A stretch of 64,000 nucleotides of DNA from Prevotella sp. (lineage in GTDB: Bacteria > Bacteroidota > Bacteroidia > Bacteroidales > Bacteroidaceae): assembly GCA_017483805.1 (NCBI GenBank), contig JAFUUL010000116.1, positions 34,765 through 98,764 of the forward strand, in the 5' to 3' direction. This document shows positions 43,167 to 52,485 of this stretch, piece after piece. Every line of letters starts with the position of its first letter. The first letter of the stretch is position 1. The notes beneath the pieces are model-generated. The model did no database searches. It worked only from the letters and a program-made list of their open reading frames with translations, and was not told the origin of the DNA. Made by a program: the position numbers and the translations under genes.

Positions 43167-44311
43167 TTGCGGTATTTGCGTTTCAACTTGAAGTTGTAGC
43201 CCACGTAGACGTTCATCGAGCCGAAGGTGTTGTTGGTCGAGAAGCGCGACTTGTGGTAGTTGTAGGTGTGCAGGATGACGTTGCCGCCGGCAAACCACTG
43301 GCCGTTGCTGTAGACCAGTCCGAAGCGCCCGATGGCGTCGAGGTTGATGTTGCGGAAACTGAAGCCGTTGCGCTCGTCGCCCGCCACGTCGCCCACGCTT
43401 CGCTTATGGGCCACGGCCACCTGTCCGCTGGCGGCGAAGAGCCAGCGCGGGGCGAAGACCCAGTTGTAGCCATAGCCGCCGGAGAGGCTGAAGTCGTAGT
43501 ACTTGACGCGGTTGAACATCAGTCCGCTGTCCAGCCTGACGGTCTGCTCCCCCAGGCGCTCGTCGATGAGGGCCTGCAGCGCCTGGTGGTCCAGTTCGAT
43601 GGAGTTGCGCGTATAGCCGATGCCGGCCAGCCACGAGCCGCAACTGATTTTCTGCTGCGTGCTCTGGGCGAAAGCCGCTGGATAAGAGAACTTTCCGTGG
43701 TTGAAGATGTAGTAGAGGTTGAAGCCCGTGATGCCGGCCTGCAACCCGTCGAAGGGCACGCGATCGAGGGCACTCGCATCGACACCACGGCCCAGGCTGG
43801 CATCCACCAGCCGATAGTCGCTGCCCGTGCGCCGGTAGAACAGGTCGACGCCTATCTGCGAACTGTAGATGCTCAGGTCGAGTTCCTGCTTCAGACTGTT
43901 GGTGCCCGAGCCGCCGATTTCGAAAGTGTAGCCAGCGAAGATCCACCTCCACCCGAAATAGGGCCCGAAGCGCATCTTGCGGTCGGGCGAGAAGGTCATC
44001 GACTGGCGGTCAGGGCCCGAACTGCGCAGCGTATAGAGGTCGAGCGTATGGGTGCCCTGCAGCATGACGGTGAAGAGATAGTGCTGGGGTTCGATGTAGG
44101 CCGTGTCCAGACGGTCGAAGCCGCGTATGATGCGCCGCAGCAGACTGAGGCGGCGGGGCTTCTCCTGCTGCGCCGCAAGGGTGTCTGAGGGCGCGATGCT
44201 GTCAGCCGGCAGCAGGATGCTGTCCGCTGGTATGCTGTCCGTTGGCTTCTGGGCTACCACGCCAAGCGTGCCCAGAAGGCAAAAAACGAATGCGAAGCCC
44301 CACTCTCTCAT
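43163..44311 (-). CDS. DUF4421 outer-membrane-like protein
   Basis: The 382-residue product has a signal peptide (MREWGFAFVFCLLGTLGVVA). A short Asp/Ser/Pro-rich linker with repeated PADSI units follows, then a beta-rich domain with many aromatic-ended strands (FGPYFGWRWIFAGYTFEIGG, FAGGNVILHTYNYHKSRF). It ends YVGYNFKLKRKYRK. This fits the DUF4421 family of predicted outer membrane barrels; function is unknown. It lies 5 nt after the oxidoreductase gene and overlaps the DUF1460 gene, so the three may be one operon from the 45327 box. Confidence 0.78.
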   Translation of the reverse strand: MREWGFAFVFCLLGTLGVVAQKPTDSIPADSILLPADSIAPSDTLAAQQEKPRRLSLLRRIIRGFDRLDTAYIEPQHYLFTVMLQGTHTLDLYTLRSSGPDRQSMTFSPDRKMRFGPYFGWRWIFAGYTFEIGGSGTNSLKQELDLSIYSSQIGVDLFYRRTGSDYRLVDASLGRGVDASALDRVPFDGLQAGITGFNLYYIFNHGKFSYPAAFAQSTQQKISCGSWLAGIGYTRNSIELDHQALQALIDERLGEQTVRLDSGLMFNRVKYYDFSLSGGYGYNWVFAPRWLFAASGQVAVAHKRSVGDVAGDERNGFSFRNINLDAIGRFGLVYSNGQWFAGGNVILHTYNYHKSRFSTNNTFGSMNVYVGYNFKLKRKYRK

Positions 44312-44316
44312 CGCTT

Positions 44317-45300
44317 CTAATATTTGCCAAGAATGCGGTCGAGCACCCAGTTGACGGGTGTGGCCGAGACGCTGGTACAACTGCACACGGAGCGACCCTG
44401 CAGGTGCTCGCAGACGCTGCGGATGAGCGGGTACTGCACGTACTGCGGGTTGGGCACCTCGATGTGCTGCGTGCCCTCGCTGGTGTGGAGCGAGATGGGC
44501 GTATAGTTGAACACGGAGAAACTGAGCGAGCCCTGCTGACCGATGAGCAGGATGCGGTCTTCGCGGGCCGACTCGTGGCCGATGAAGCACCAGGAGCCCG
44601 AACCGGGCAGGCCATTTTCAAACTGGAACACGGCACTCACGGAGTCCTCGGCCGAATAGAGATTGGCGCGGTTGGCACAGATGCCGCGGGCCTCGACGAT
44701 GACGCCGAACATATCCTGCAAGAGGTCGAGTTGGTGGGGCGCCAAGTCGTAGAAGTAGCCCCCGCCGGCTATCTCGGGCTGCAGTCGCCAGGGCAGGTTC
44801 TCAGGATGGGCATAGTCCAGCGCCCGCGGCGGCCAGGAGAAGCGTATCTGCACGTTGATCACCTTGCCGATGATGCCCTGGTCCACGATCTCCTTGACGC
44901 GCTGGAAATAGGGCAGATAGCGACGATAGTAGGCAACGAAGCAGGGCACGCCCGTCTGCTCGGATATGCGGTTGATGCGGGCGCAGTCCTCGTAGGTAGA
45001 GGCCAGGGGCTTCTCCACGTAGACAGGCTTGCCGGCCTTCATGGCCATGATGGCGAAGGTGGCGTGGCTCGAGGGCGGCGTGGCCACGTAGACGGCGTTC
45101 ACGTCGGGATCGTCGATCAGTTCCTGGGCATCGGTGTACCAGCGGGCTATGCCGTGGCGTTCGGCGTAGGAGCGGGCCTTTTGCTCCGTGCGGCTCATCA
45201 CAGCCACCACCTCGGAGTCTTCCACCTCGGCAAAGGCCGGTCCGCTCTTCAGTTCGCACACCTCGCCACAGCCCACGAAGCCCCATTTGAGTTTCTTCAT
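44317..45300 (-). CDS. Gfo/Idh/MocA-family oxidoreductase
   Basis: The 327-residue protein has an N-terminal NAD(P)-binding Rossmann fold (MKKLKWGFVGCGEVCELKSG) and the family motif VEKPLAST near residue 95. The C-terminal alpha/beta domain contains GGGYFYDLAPHQLDLLQDMF near residue 180, with the presumed catalytic His. Members oxidise or epimerise sugars and inositols; the substrate is unknown. No sugar genes adjoin it; the neighbours are envelope proteins. Promoter at 45327. Confidence 0.9.
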   Translation of the reverse strand: MKKLKWGFVGCGEVCELKSGPAFAEVEDSEVVAVMSRTEQKARSYAERHGIARWYTDAQELIDDPDVNAVYVATPPSSHATFAIMAMKAGKPVYVEKPLASTYEDCARINRISEQTGVPCFVAYYRRYLPYFQRVKEIVDQGIIGKVINVQIRFSWPPRALDYAHPENLPWRLQPEIAGGGYFYDLAPHQLDLLQDMFGVIVEARGICANRANLYSAEDSVSAVFQFENGLPGSGSWCFIGHESAREDRILLIGQQGSLSFSVFNYTPISLHTSEGTQHIEVPNPQYVQYPLIRSVCEHLQGRSVCSCTSVSATPVNWVLDRILGKY

Positions 45301-45326
45301 CTCTACTAGTTCCGTTAATTTTTGTG

Positions 45327-45334
45327 CAAAGATA
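45327..45334 (-). promoter_or_regulatory. -7 element of the oxidoreductase gene
   Basis: The minus strand reads TATCTTTG, 26 nt upstream of ATG 45300. Confidence 0.6.
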
Positions 45335-45342
45335 CAAAGAAA

Positions 45343-45372
45343 ATAAGAATTAAGAATTAAGAATTAAGAAAT
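45343..45372. repeat. TTAAGAATTAAGAATTAAG spacer between divergent promoters
   Basis: Four tandem AATTAAG units fill the space between the two divergent -7 boxes at 45327 and 45379. Confidence 0.75.
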
Positions 45373-45378
45373 AATTCG

Positions 45379-45386
45379 TAACTTTG
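45379..45386 (+). promoter_or_regulatory. -7 element upstream of the membrane protein-hisB pair
   Basis: TAACTTTG lies 22 nt before ATG 45409 and is the only visible promoter for hisB. Confidence 0.6.
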
Positions 45387-45408
45387 CACAAATTTTCGGA
45401 AAAACGAT

Positions 45409-46353
45409 ATGGAAAAGACCGACGAACTGCTGCTGCAGAAGACGCGCAGCATACCGGCCGTGATTAGCGACGGCTATCGACTTTATACCGGCAACTTCAA
45501 GCGCCTGTTCCGCGCCTCGTGGATTGTGGCGCTGCTCTATGCGCTTTGCTTTGCCGTGATGATGAGCACGCTGATAGGCGACGTGCTGAGCATCGTGGTG
45601 ACGGTCAGCACCTTTGGTATGCAGGTGCTGCAGGCAGACGGGCTCACGCTCACCCTCCTGAAGGCTGGCGGCAGCGTGCTGCTGTTCAGCGTGGCCATGC
45701 TGGCCCTGGCATCCTATGCCTTCGGCGCCTGCAGCGAACACCGGCAGACGGGCCTGATCAGCCGTCCAGTCCGCTGGTGGGGCACGTTCCATCTGAAGCC
45801 CTTCCTGCGCCTGCTGGTGGCTGCAGTGTGGGTGTCGCTGGTGTTGACGGTCGTGGTGGCCCTATTCGGCGCCATCATCTATGGCGTCGTCAGCGCCGGC
45901 ATCGTAGACAGCCTGTGGAAGTCTGTTGCCACCATCGGCCTGCTCATCATCCTGGCTTGTGTGACTGGCGCCTTCCTGCTGCCCCTGGCCTACCCCGTCA
46001 CGCGCTTCGTGGTGGGCGGCACGCTCTCGTGGCGACCGCCCTTCGGCGGCTACAGCCTGGGCCTGCGCCACTGGAGCCTGCTGTTTGTCACGCTGCTGGC
46101 CACGGCCATCGTCACCTGTCTGCTGACGTTCATCTGCGAACTGCCGGCCTTCGTCATCGGCACGGCCAACGCCAAGGCCTATGCCGGCGAGGCGATGTGC
46201 GACCCCCTGGGACTGCCCGACAACATGGCCCTGATGGCCTTTGTGGCCTTCCTCGTGGCCGGCTTCGTGCAGGCCTACGTACATCTGTATTCCATCTTCC
46301 CCCTCTATTATGCCTATGGCAGCATTGACTATGAAAAAGATTCTGTTTATTGA
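45409..46353 (+). CDS. Hypothetical polytopic membrane protein
   Basis: I do not recognise a family beyond a general resemblance to multi-pass glycerophosphoryl-diesterase-type or DUF-type membrane domains. The 314-residue product has a cytosolic N-terminus ([20 protein letters not shown]). About six hydrophobic segments follow near residues 38-60, 90-112, 132-160, 170-198, 220-245 and 268-290. It ends [14 protein letters not shown]. Its last 23 nt also encode the first codons of hisB in another frame, so translation of the two is likely coupled. Confidence 0.8.
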   Translation: MEKTDELLLQKTRSIPAVISDGYRLYTGNFKRLFRASWIVALLYALCFAVMMSTLIGDVLSIVVTVSTFGMQVLQADGLTLTLLKAGGSVLLFSVAMLALASYAFGACSEHRQTGLISRPVRWWGTFHLKPFLRLLVAAVWVSLVLTVVVALFGAIIYGVVSAGIVDSLWKSVATIGLLIILACVTGAFLLPLAYPVTRFVVGGTLSWRPPFGGYSLGLRHWSLLFVTLLATAIVTCLLTFICELPAFVIGTANAKAYAGEAMCDPLGLPDNMALMAFVAFLVAGFVQAYVHLYSIFPLYYAYGSIDYEKDSVY

Positions 46354-47398
46354 CCGCGACGGCACCCTGGTAGAGGAGCCGCACGACGAACAAGTAGACG
46401 CACTGGAGAAGATCCGCTTCAAGCCCGGCGTCTTCCGCTGGCTGGCCTTTCTCCGCGAAAAGACCGACTTCCGCTTCGTGATGGTGAGCAACCAGGACGG
46501 ACTGGGCACCGAGGCCTTCCCCGAGGACACTTTCTGGCCTGCCCAGAACTTCATCCTGCAGGCCCTGAAGGGCGAGGGCGTAGAGTTCGACGACATCCTG
46601 ATAGACCCCCACTTCCCCGAGGACAACGCCCCCACGCGCAAGCCCCAGACGGGACTGGTGGAGAAATACATGAACGACCCGCAGTACGACATCGCCAACA
46701 GTTACGTGATCGGCGACCGCGAGACCGACGCGCAGTTTGCCCGCAACATCGGCTGTAAGAGCCTGATACTGAGCGACACACTGACGTGGAAGCAGGTGGC
46801 CGAACAGATTTTCGACGGTGAACGGACGGCCGAGGTGACCCGCACCACCAAGGAGACTGACATCCACGTCAGGCTGACGCTGGACGGCAGCGGACAGGCC
46901 GACATACAGACGGGGCTGGGCTTCTTCGACCACATGCTGGAGCAGATAGCACGCCACGGACAGATGGACCTGACCATTCGCTGCAAGGGCGACCTGCACG
47001 TGGACGAGCACCACACCATAGAGGACACGGCACTGGCCCTGGGCGACTGTCTGCGCCGGGCGCTGGGCACCAAGCGCGGCATAGAGCGCTACGGATTCTC
47101 GCTGCCCATGGACGACTGTCACGCCCACGTCTGCCTGGACTTCGGCGGACGGCCCTGGCTGGTGTGGCAGACGGCGTTCCACCGTGAGTACGTGGGCGAC
47201 GTGCCTACGGAGATGTTCCACCACTTCTTTAAGAGCCTGAGCGACGCTGCCCAGATGAACCTCTACATCCAGGCCGAGGGCGACAACGAGCACCACAAGG
47301 CCGAGGCCATCTTCAAGGCCTTGGCCCGTGCGCTTCGGGCAGCCGTGCGGCGCGATGTAGACCACTACCAGTTGCCCTCTACCAAAGGAATGCTCTAA
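46331..47398 (+). CDS. hisB: Bifunctional histidinol-phosphatase / imidazoleglycerol-phosphate dehydratase
   Basis: The 355-residue fusion performs steps 6 and 8 of histidine synthesis. The N-terminal HAD phosphatase (about 1-165) has [22 protein letters not shown] and VIGDRETD. The C-terminal dehydratase (about 170-355) has [29 protein letters not shown] and [15 protein letters not shown], the metal-binding His motifs. ATG 46331 ([13 protein letters not shown]) gives the conserved start and overlaps the preceding membrane gene by 23 nt. An in-frame upstream ATG would add a tail unlike the family. It is separated from hisGDC. Its stop abuts that of ettA with no gap. Confidence 0.96.
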   Translation: MKKILFIDRDGTLVEEPHDEQVDALEKIRFKPGVFRWLAFLREKTDFRFVMVSNQDGLGTEAFPEDTFWPAQNFILQALKGEGVEFDDILIDPHFPEDNAPTRKPQTGLVEKYMNDPQYDIANSYVIGDRETDAQFARNIGCKSLILSDTLTWKQVAEQIFDGERTAEVTRTTKETDIHVRLTLDGSGQADIQTGLGFFDHMLEQIARHGQMDLTIRCKGDLHVDEHHTIEDTALALGDCLRRALGTKRGIERYGFSLPMDDCHAHVCLDFGGRPWLVWQTAFHREYVGDVPTEMFHHFFKSLSDAAQMNLYIQAEGDNEHHKAEAIFKALARALRAAVRRDVDHYQLPSTKGML

Positions 47399-49096
47399 TC
47401 AGTCCTCCATCAGTTTACGATAACGCGTGCGCTTGGGTTCTTCCAGACCCAGGCGCATGGCTTTATTGGCCTCGTAGTCGGAGTAGTTGCCTTCGAAGTA
47501 GAAGACCTTTTCGTCACCCTCATAAGCCAAGATGTGCGTGCAGATACGATCCAGGAACCAGCGGTCGTGGCTGATGATGACGGCACAACCGGCAAAGGCC
47601 TCCAGACCTTCCTCAAGAGCGCGTAAGGTATTTACATCTATATCGTTAGTTGGCTCGTCGAGAAGTAAGACATTACCCTCCTGCTTTAGGGCCATGGCCA
47701 GATGGAGGCGGTTGCGCTCACCGCCGGAGAGCACGCCGCACTTCTTCTCCTGGTCGGCACCGTTGAAGTTGAAGCGCGACAGATAGGCCCTCACATTGAC
47801 ATCGCGACCGCCCATGCGGATGGTCTCGTTGCCCTGACTTACCACCTGATAGACGCTCTTGTCGGGGTCAATGTCCTTGTGCTGCTGGTCCACGTAACTC
47901 AACTTGACCGTCTCGCCTACCTCGAAGGTGCCTGTATCGGGCGTCTCCAGGCCCATGATCAGGCGGAAGAGCGTGGTCTTGCCGGCACCATTGGGACCAA
48001 TGACGCCCACAATGCCGTTGGGAGGCAACGAGAAGTTCAGGTCCTTGAAGAGCGGCTTCTCCGGATACGACTTGGCCACCCCATGGGCCTCGATGACCTT
48101 GTTGCCCAGACGCGGACCGTTGGGGATGTATATCTCCAGTTTCTCCTCCTTCTGCTTCTGCTCCTCGTTCAGCATACGGTCATAGGAGTTCAGACGGGCC
48201 TTGCCCTTGGCCTGACGGGCCTTGGGGGCCATGCGCACCCACTCCAACTCGCGCTCTAGCGTCTTGCGTCGCTTTGAAGCCGTCTTCTCCTCCAGGGCCA
48301 GTCGCTGACTCTTCTGCTCCAGCCACGACGAGTAGTTGCCCTTCCAGGGAATACCCTCGCCACGGTCCAGTTCCAGGATCCATTCGGCCACGTCGTCCAG
48401 GAAGTAGCGGTCGTGGGTGACGGCAATCACCGTACCCTCGTATTGCTGCAAGTGCTGCTCCAGCCAGTCTATCGACTCGGCATCCAGATGGTTCGTAGGC
48501 TCGTCGAGCAGCAGCACGTCGGGCTTCTGCAACAGCAGACGGCACAAGGCCACCCGTCGACGCTCGCCACCACTCAGGTTCGCCACGCTCCAGTCACCGG
48601 GAGGACAATTGAGCGCAGCCATTGCACGCTCCAGTTTCGAGTCCATGTTCCACGCATCAGTAGCGTCGATGACATCCTGCAGTTCGGCCTGACGGGCCAT
48701 CAACTTGTCCATCTTGTCGGCATCCTCGTAGTATTCGGGCAGGCCGAACTTCACGTTGATCCCGTCGTACTCGGCCAGCGCGTCGTAGACGTGCTGCACG
48801 CCCTCCATCACATTCTCCTTGACGGTCTTCGTCTCGTCGAGGGGAGGTTCCTGCGGCAAATAGCCCACGGTATAGCCGGGACTCCACACCACCTGCCCCT
48901 GGTACTGCTGGTCCAGTCCGGCGATGATTTTCATCAGCGTCGACTTACCCGCACCATTCAGGCCGATGATGCCAATCTTAGCGCCATAGAAAAAACTGAG
49001 GTAGATGTTCTTGAGTACTTGTTTCTGGTTCTGCTGGATGGTCTTGCTCACGCCAACCATCGAGAAGATAATCTTCTTGTCGTCTACTGTTGCCAT
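47399..49096 (-). CDS. ettA: ABC-F translation factor EttA (energy-dependent translational throttle)
   Basis: The 565-residue soluble ATPase binds the ribosomal E site and gates elongation by ADP/ATP ratio. It has two ABC domains: GLNGAGKSTLMK, LSGGERRRVAL and LLLDEPTNHLD; then GPNGAGKTTLFR, LSGGERNRLHL and LLLDEPTNDID. The linker contains an arm-like insertion. It starts MATVDDKKIIFSMVGVSKT at ATG 49096; an upstream in-frame start at 49141 would precede the promoter. It is the second ABC-F protein in the window and is closer to EttA than to Uup, as it lacks the C-terminal coiled coil. Confidence 0.94.
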   Translation of the reverse strand: MATVDDKKIIFSMVGVSKTIQQNQKQVLKNIYLSFFYGAKIGIIGLNGAGKSTLMKIIAGLDQQYQGQVVWSPGYTVGYLPQEPPLDETKTVKENVMEGVQHVYDALAEYDGINVKFGLPEYYEDADKMDKLMARQAELQDVIDATDAWNMDSKLERAMAALNCPPGDWSVANLSGGERRRVALCRLLLQKPDVLLLDEPTNHLDAESIDWLEQHLQQYEGTVIAVTHDRYFLDDVAEWILELDRGEGIPWKGNYSSWLEQKSQRLALEEKTASKRRKTLERELEWVRMAPKARQAKGKARLNSYDRMLNEEQKQKEEKLEIYIPNGPRLGNKVIEAHGVAKSYPEKPLFKDLNFSLPPNGIVGVIGPNGAGKTTLFRLIMGLETPDTGTFEVGETVKLSYVDQQHKDIDPDKSVYQVVSQGNETIRMGGRDVNVRAYLSRFNFNGADQEKKCGVLSGGERNRLHLAMALKQEGNVLLLDEPTNDIDVNTLRALEEGLEAFAGCAVIISHDRWFLDRICTHILAYEGDEKVFYFEGNYSDYEANKAMRLGLEEPKRTRYRKLMED

Positions 49097-49116
49097 AATG
49101 AGATTGAATTTGGCGA

Positions 49117-49124
49117 CAAAGGTA
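49117..49124 (-). promoter_or_regulatory. -7 element of ettA
   Basis: The minus strand reads TACCTTTG, 20 nt upstream of ATG 49096. It also bounds the end of the leftward barrel gene at 49166. Confidence 0.6.
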
Positions 49125-49165
49125 CGAAATAATTCGCACATTCATGGCTATTTGGCCATAAAAAT

Positions 49166-52100
49166 TTATCTCCGACCTCCGCCAAAGCCACCTCCGCCTC
49201 GTCCGCCGCGACCTCCGAAGCCACCACCATTGCCGCCACGACGCTCTCGTCCACCCTCTTCCATGTCATCGCCGCCCCGGTTGCGACCGCCGCCGTTGTT
49301 AGCGCCGCCGAAGAAGTTCAGACGGTAACTCACGTGCACCATCGCATACGACGTGATGGCGTTCACCTCGCGGTCCGTCCAGCCGTTGGCCGTCACGTTC
49401 CGTGAGAAGTTGGTTTGCTGGTGCAGTATGTCGTACCATTGCAGCATGACCATCAGTTTCTTGCCACGCAGGAAACTGTGAGACAGTTGCGCGTTCCACA
49501 ACATCTCGTTCGTGTTGAGCGTCTGGTCGCTATAGCCTCGCTTGCTGTGCATATGCACGTCGGTGGATAGGTTGCTGCCCCAAGGGAAGGTGATCTTCGT
49601 ATTGCCGCCATACGAGAAGTTCCAGGTCGACAGGTTGCGCGAAGCCTGCAGTCGGTTCTCCGTGCGGGCGTAGGTGGTGTTGCTGTTCAGCGACACGCTC
49701 AGCCACTTGTTGCGGAAGGTCAGCGACACCTGCGGCGACACGTTGTAGGTGTGGGTCACGTTGCGGTCGGGCACGGCTGTGCGGTTCAGGTTCACGTAGC
49801 CCACGTGGTGACTGTAACTGCCCCTGATGCCGCCGCTCACGTCCCACCTGTTCAGCGTGTCCAGCGCTATGTTGAACGATGCGCCCGCGCTGGTGTTCCA
49901 GTTGCCGTTGATGTTCTCTGGACGGCTGATGCGTCCGCCGGTAGTCTCGTCGTAGGTCACCACGTTGCCCACCGAGTTGCTCGTCCGCCTGAAGTTGGCA
50001 TTGGCGCTGAAACTCCAGTGACGCTGGGCTTTGGGCACCATGAATCCCAGACTGTCCTCCACGAACGTCGGCTGTCGCTGCATCTGGAAGTTGGTGCCCA
50101 GTTCGTTGGTGAACGATGGTTTCAGCCCCGGGTTGCCCATCGAGATGTTCAACGGGTTGGTGTCGTCGTAGATGTCCAGCAGTTGGGTGATGTTGGGCTG
50201 CTGCGTCGTGCCGCGGTAGGTCACCTGCAGGTTGGCATACTGGCTGGGCCTGTAGCGCAGGTTCAGCGTGGGAGAGATGTTGGTCACCGTGCGCACGGTG
50301 TCCACTGGCCGTCCCAGATACTGCTGGATGTAGTGCGAGCGTTGGGGCTGGATGTTTACACCGACATTCATGTTATATTTCTCACGCACCACGCGCAACT
50401 GCACGTCAGCGTTATGTCCATACTCCGTGCGCTCCGAATAGCGGCTCAACCGTGTGGACAGATAGTCCTCGTAGGGGTTTGGCAGCAGTCCGAACAGGGC
50501 CGTCCACTCGCGGTAGTCCTCCAGCGCCTGGCGGAAGGCCTCGTCCGTAAAGTCTGGGAAGTCGTAGGTAGACGGATCGTTCTTCTGATGACTGTAGTTG
50601 TAGCGATAGTTCAACTGCAGGAAGACACCCTGCAGCCCCACGCCGCGATTGTTGCGCCTGCCCCGAGCAAAGGGCCCTCTCACCGAGTCGGGCTCGGCGG
50701 GCTTCACGGGAAACAGGTAGAGGGGCTCGGTGTAGGTCACGCCCAGCGAGTAACTCACGTTGTCTGACGGCGACTGCGTATAGCGGTTGGTCTGATAGGT
50801 CGAGTCGTTGCCCTGTTGGTCTTTCGTCTGGTAGAGATGCACGGCAGAGAGGTTGCCGCTGCGGTTCTTGCCGTCGCGATAGTTGATGTTGCCGCTCAGG
50901 GCCACGTTGCGCCCGCGCCTGCCGATGCGCCGGTACAGTTGCAACTGAGAACTCAGGTTGCTGCTGCTGCCGTAGGTCAGCGACTTGTTGTGACGACTGT
51001 TCACTATCAGACCCTGCTCGTCCAAGTAGGCCTGATCTTCGTCGCTCAGCGGATCGTCCACGCTGTCGAAGGGGTCGGCACTAAAAGATGCGGAGCGCGA
51101 AAAACTGCGCCCGTCGTTGGTCGAGAAATTCACGTTCGGACGGAACGATAGCGTGGTCAGCGAGTCAATGGTCCACTGCAGGTTCATGTTGCCCGTCCAC
51201 CCGTTGTTGCGCGAGTAACTCTGGCTGACGCTGTTCGAGAAGGCACCGCTGCGCGTAGCCACGAAATTCTCCGACCCCGTGCGGCTCCAGTTGTCGGCCG
51301 TGCCGTGGTTCCAGGTAACGCGTCCGCTCACCTTCAGGTCTTTGTTGTTCTCATAACTCACGTCCATAGCCGCCGTCTGAGTCTCGCGCTGGCCGTTGTT
51401 GTTGCCACGTCCGCGACCGCCACGGCCTGTGAAGTTTCGATCGTTCACGTTGTTGGCGTTGCCCATGAAAGTGTAGCGCATCGCACCGAAGGGTTTCATC
51501 GCTGTCAGGCGGATGCCATAGCGATCATCGGTACCGTAGCCCACGTCGGGGTTCATCTGCAAGCCCTTGCGCGCACTCTTCTTCGTGACAAACTCCAGCA
51601 CGAAGTCGTCGTTGCCGTCGTCGATGCCCGTCATGCGGCTCAAATCGCTCTTCTCGTCGTAGGCCTTCACCTGGTCTACCACATAGGAAGGCAGGTTCTT
51701 CATCACCGCATCATTGTTGCCAGTCATGAAGTCGCGCCCGTCCAGTTTGAATTTCTTTACCGACTTGCCGTTGATGGTAATGGCTCCGTCGTCATCAATC
51801 TTTGCGCCTGGCAGTGCCTCCACCAGTGCCTCTATCACCGAACCCTCCGGCACACGGAAGGCATCGGCGTTGTAGACCACCGTGTCATCCTTGATTACCA
51901 TCTTCGGTATCACAGCCGTCACCACCGCCTCCTTAATCAGTACGGCATCGGCAGCCATCTTCACGTCGCCCAGCGCGGCCTCATGGCCCGTGGTCTTCGT
52001 CACAGGCAGCCGCTGCTCCTGATAACCCAAATAACTGGCCTTTAGCAGATACTGACCGCTGCGAACCGAGCGGAACACGAAGCGTCCCTGCGCATCGGAG

Positions 52101-52285
52101 AGCATACCGGCGACGAACACCGTGTCGCGGCCCGACAACCTATATAGTTGTAGTGTCGACTTGTCCATGGCCAGTCCCGTTTCCTTGTCAACCACCCTAC
52201 CCGACAAAGCATCTTTCTGTGCCAGCGCATGGTGCAAGCACAGCAAGAGCATCGTCAGCAGTATCAGGAATCGCTTTTGTGTCAT
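49166..52285 (-). CDS. TonB-receptor-like outer membrane beta-barrel protein with Gly/Arg-rich tail
   Basis: The 1039-residue product has a signal peptide (MTQKRFLILLTMLLLCLHHA). A carboxypeptidase-regulatory-like beta domain (about 25-110, with SGRVVDKETGLAM) is followed by a plug-like domain (about 120-235, PEGSVIEALVEALPG, KKFKLDGRDFMTGN). A long beta-barrel follows. No SusD gene adjoins, so it belongs to the outer-membrane-beta-barrel (OMP_b-brl_3) group rather than SusC. The last 50 residues are almost only Gly, Arg and Asn, with RGG-type repeats after the final aromatic strand. Its role could be transport or peptide/metal uptake; unknown. Confidence 0.87.
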   Translation of the reverse strand: MTQKRFLILLTMLLLCLHHALAQKDALSGRVVDKETGLAMDKSTLQLYRLSGRDTVFVAGMLSDAQGRFVFRSVRSGQYLLKASYLGYQEQRLPVTKTTGHEAALGDVKMAADAVLIKEAVVTAVIPKMVIKDDTVVYNADAFRVPEGSVIEALVEALPGAKIDDDGAITINGKSVKKFKLDGRDFMTGNNDAVMKNLPSYVVDQVKAYDEKSDLSRMTGIDDGNDDFVLEFVTKKSARKGLQMNPDVGYGTDDRYGIRLTAMKPFGAMRYTFMGNANNVNDRNFTGRGGRGRGNNNGQRETQTAAMDVSYENNKDLKVSGRVTWNHGTADNWSRTGSENFVATRSGAFSNSVSQSYSRNNGWTGNMNLQWTIDSLTTLSFRPNVNFSTNDGRSFSRSASFSADPFDSVDDPLSDEDQAYLDEQGLIVNSRHNKSLTYGSSSNLSSQLQLYRRIGRRGRNVALSGNINYRDGKNRSGNLSAVHLYQTKDQQGNDSTYQTNRYTQSPSDNVSYSLGVTYTEPLYLFPVKPAEPDSVRGPFARGRRNNRGVGLQGVFLQLNYRYNYSHQKNDPSTYDFPDFTDEAFRQALEDYREWTALFGLLPNPYEDYLSTRLSRYSERTEYGHNADVQLRVVREKYNMNVGVNIQPQRSHYIQQYLGRPVDTVRTVTNISPTLNLRYRPSQYANLQVTYRGTTQQPNITQLLDIYDDTNPLNISMGNPGLKPSFTNELGTNFQMQRQPTFVEDSLGFMVPKAQRHWSFSANANFRRTSNSVGNVVTYDETTGGRISRPENINGNWNTSAGASFNIALDTLNRWDVSGGIRGSYSHHVGYVNLNRTAVPDRNVTHTYNVSPQVSLTFRNKWLSVSLNSNTTYARTENRLQASRNLSTWNFSYGGNTKITFPWGSNLSTDVHMHSKRGYSDQTLNTNEMLWNAQLSHSFLRGKKLMVMLQWYDILHQQTNFSRNVTANGWTDREVNAITSYAMVHVSYRLNFFGGANNGGGRNRGGDDMEEGGRERRGGNGGGFGGRGGRGGGGFGGGRR

Positions 52286-52485
52286 CGGTTTGTTACGTTG
52301 CTTTTCCCTTTTGACGGCCTATGATGCTATTGGTTTAATGGGGGCAAATATTTTTTGCAGGATAACCTGTCAACGGCATTTTTGGGAGGATTAAGAAAAT
52401 TATTGGCAGAATGCCTTGGCCGTTAGGGATTTTTTCCGTACCTTTGCAAAAGAATGACAATAACTACTTAATCTGATAAAAACAA
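52286..52485. other. Divergent intergenic region, barrel gene and CE12 gene
   Basis: The 200-nt AT-rich gap holds the CE12 promoter at 52415-52446. On the minus side an AATATTTG at 52346-52353 is a possible -7 box for the barrel gene. I see no small gene or strong hairpin. Confidence 0.5.
52415..52446 (+). promoter_or_regulatory. Promoter of the CE12-GH106 operon
   Basis: CTTG (52415-52418) and TACCTTTG (52439-52446) are separated by 20 nt. The ATG at 52486 follows after a 39-nt leader. Confidence 0.65.

Noticed and set aside
49166-52285. SusC of a polysaccharide utilisation locus
   Set aside because: No SusD partner on either side, and the barrel and Gly-rich tail fit the general outer-membrane-barrel group better.
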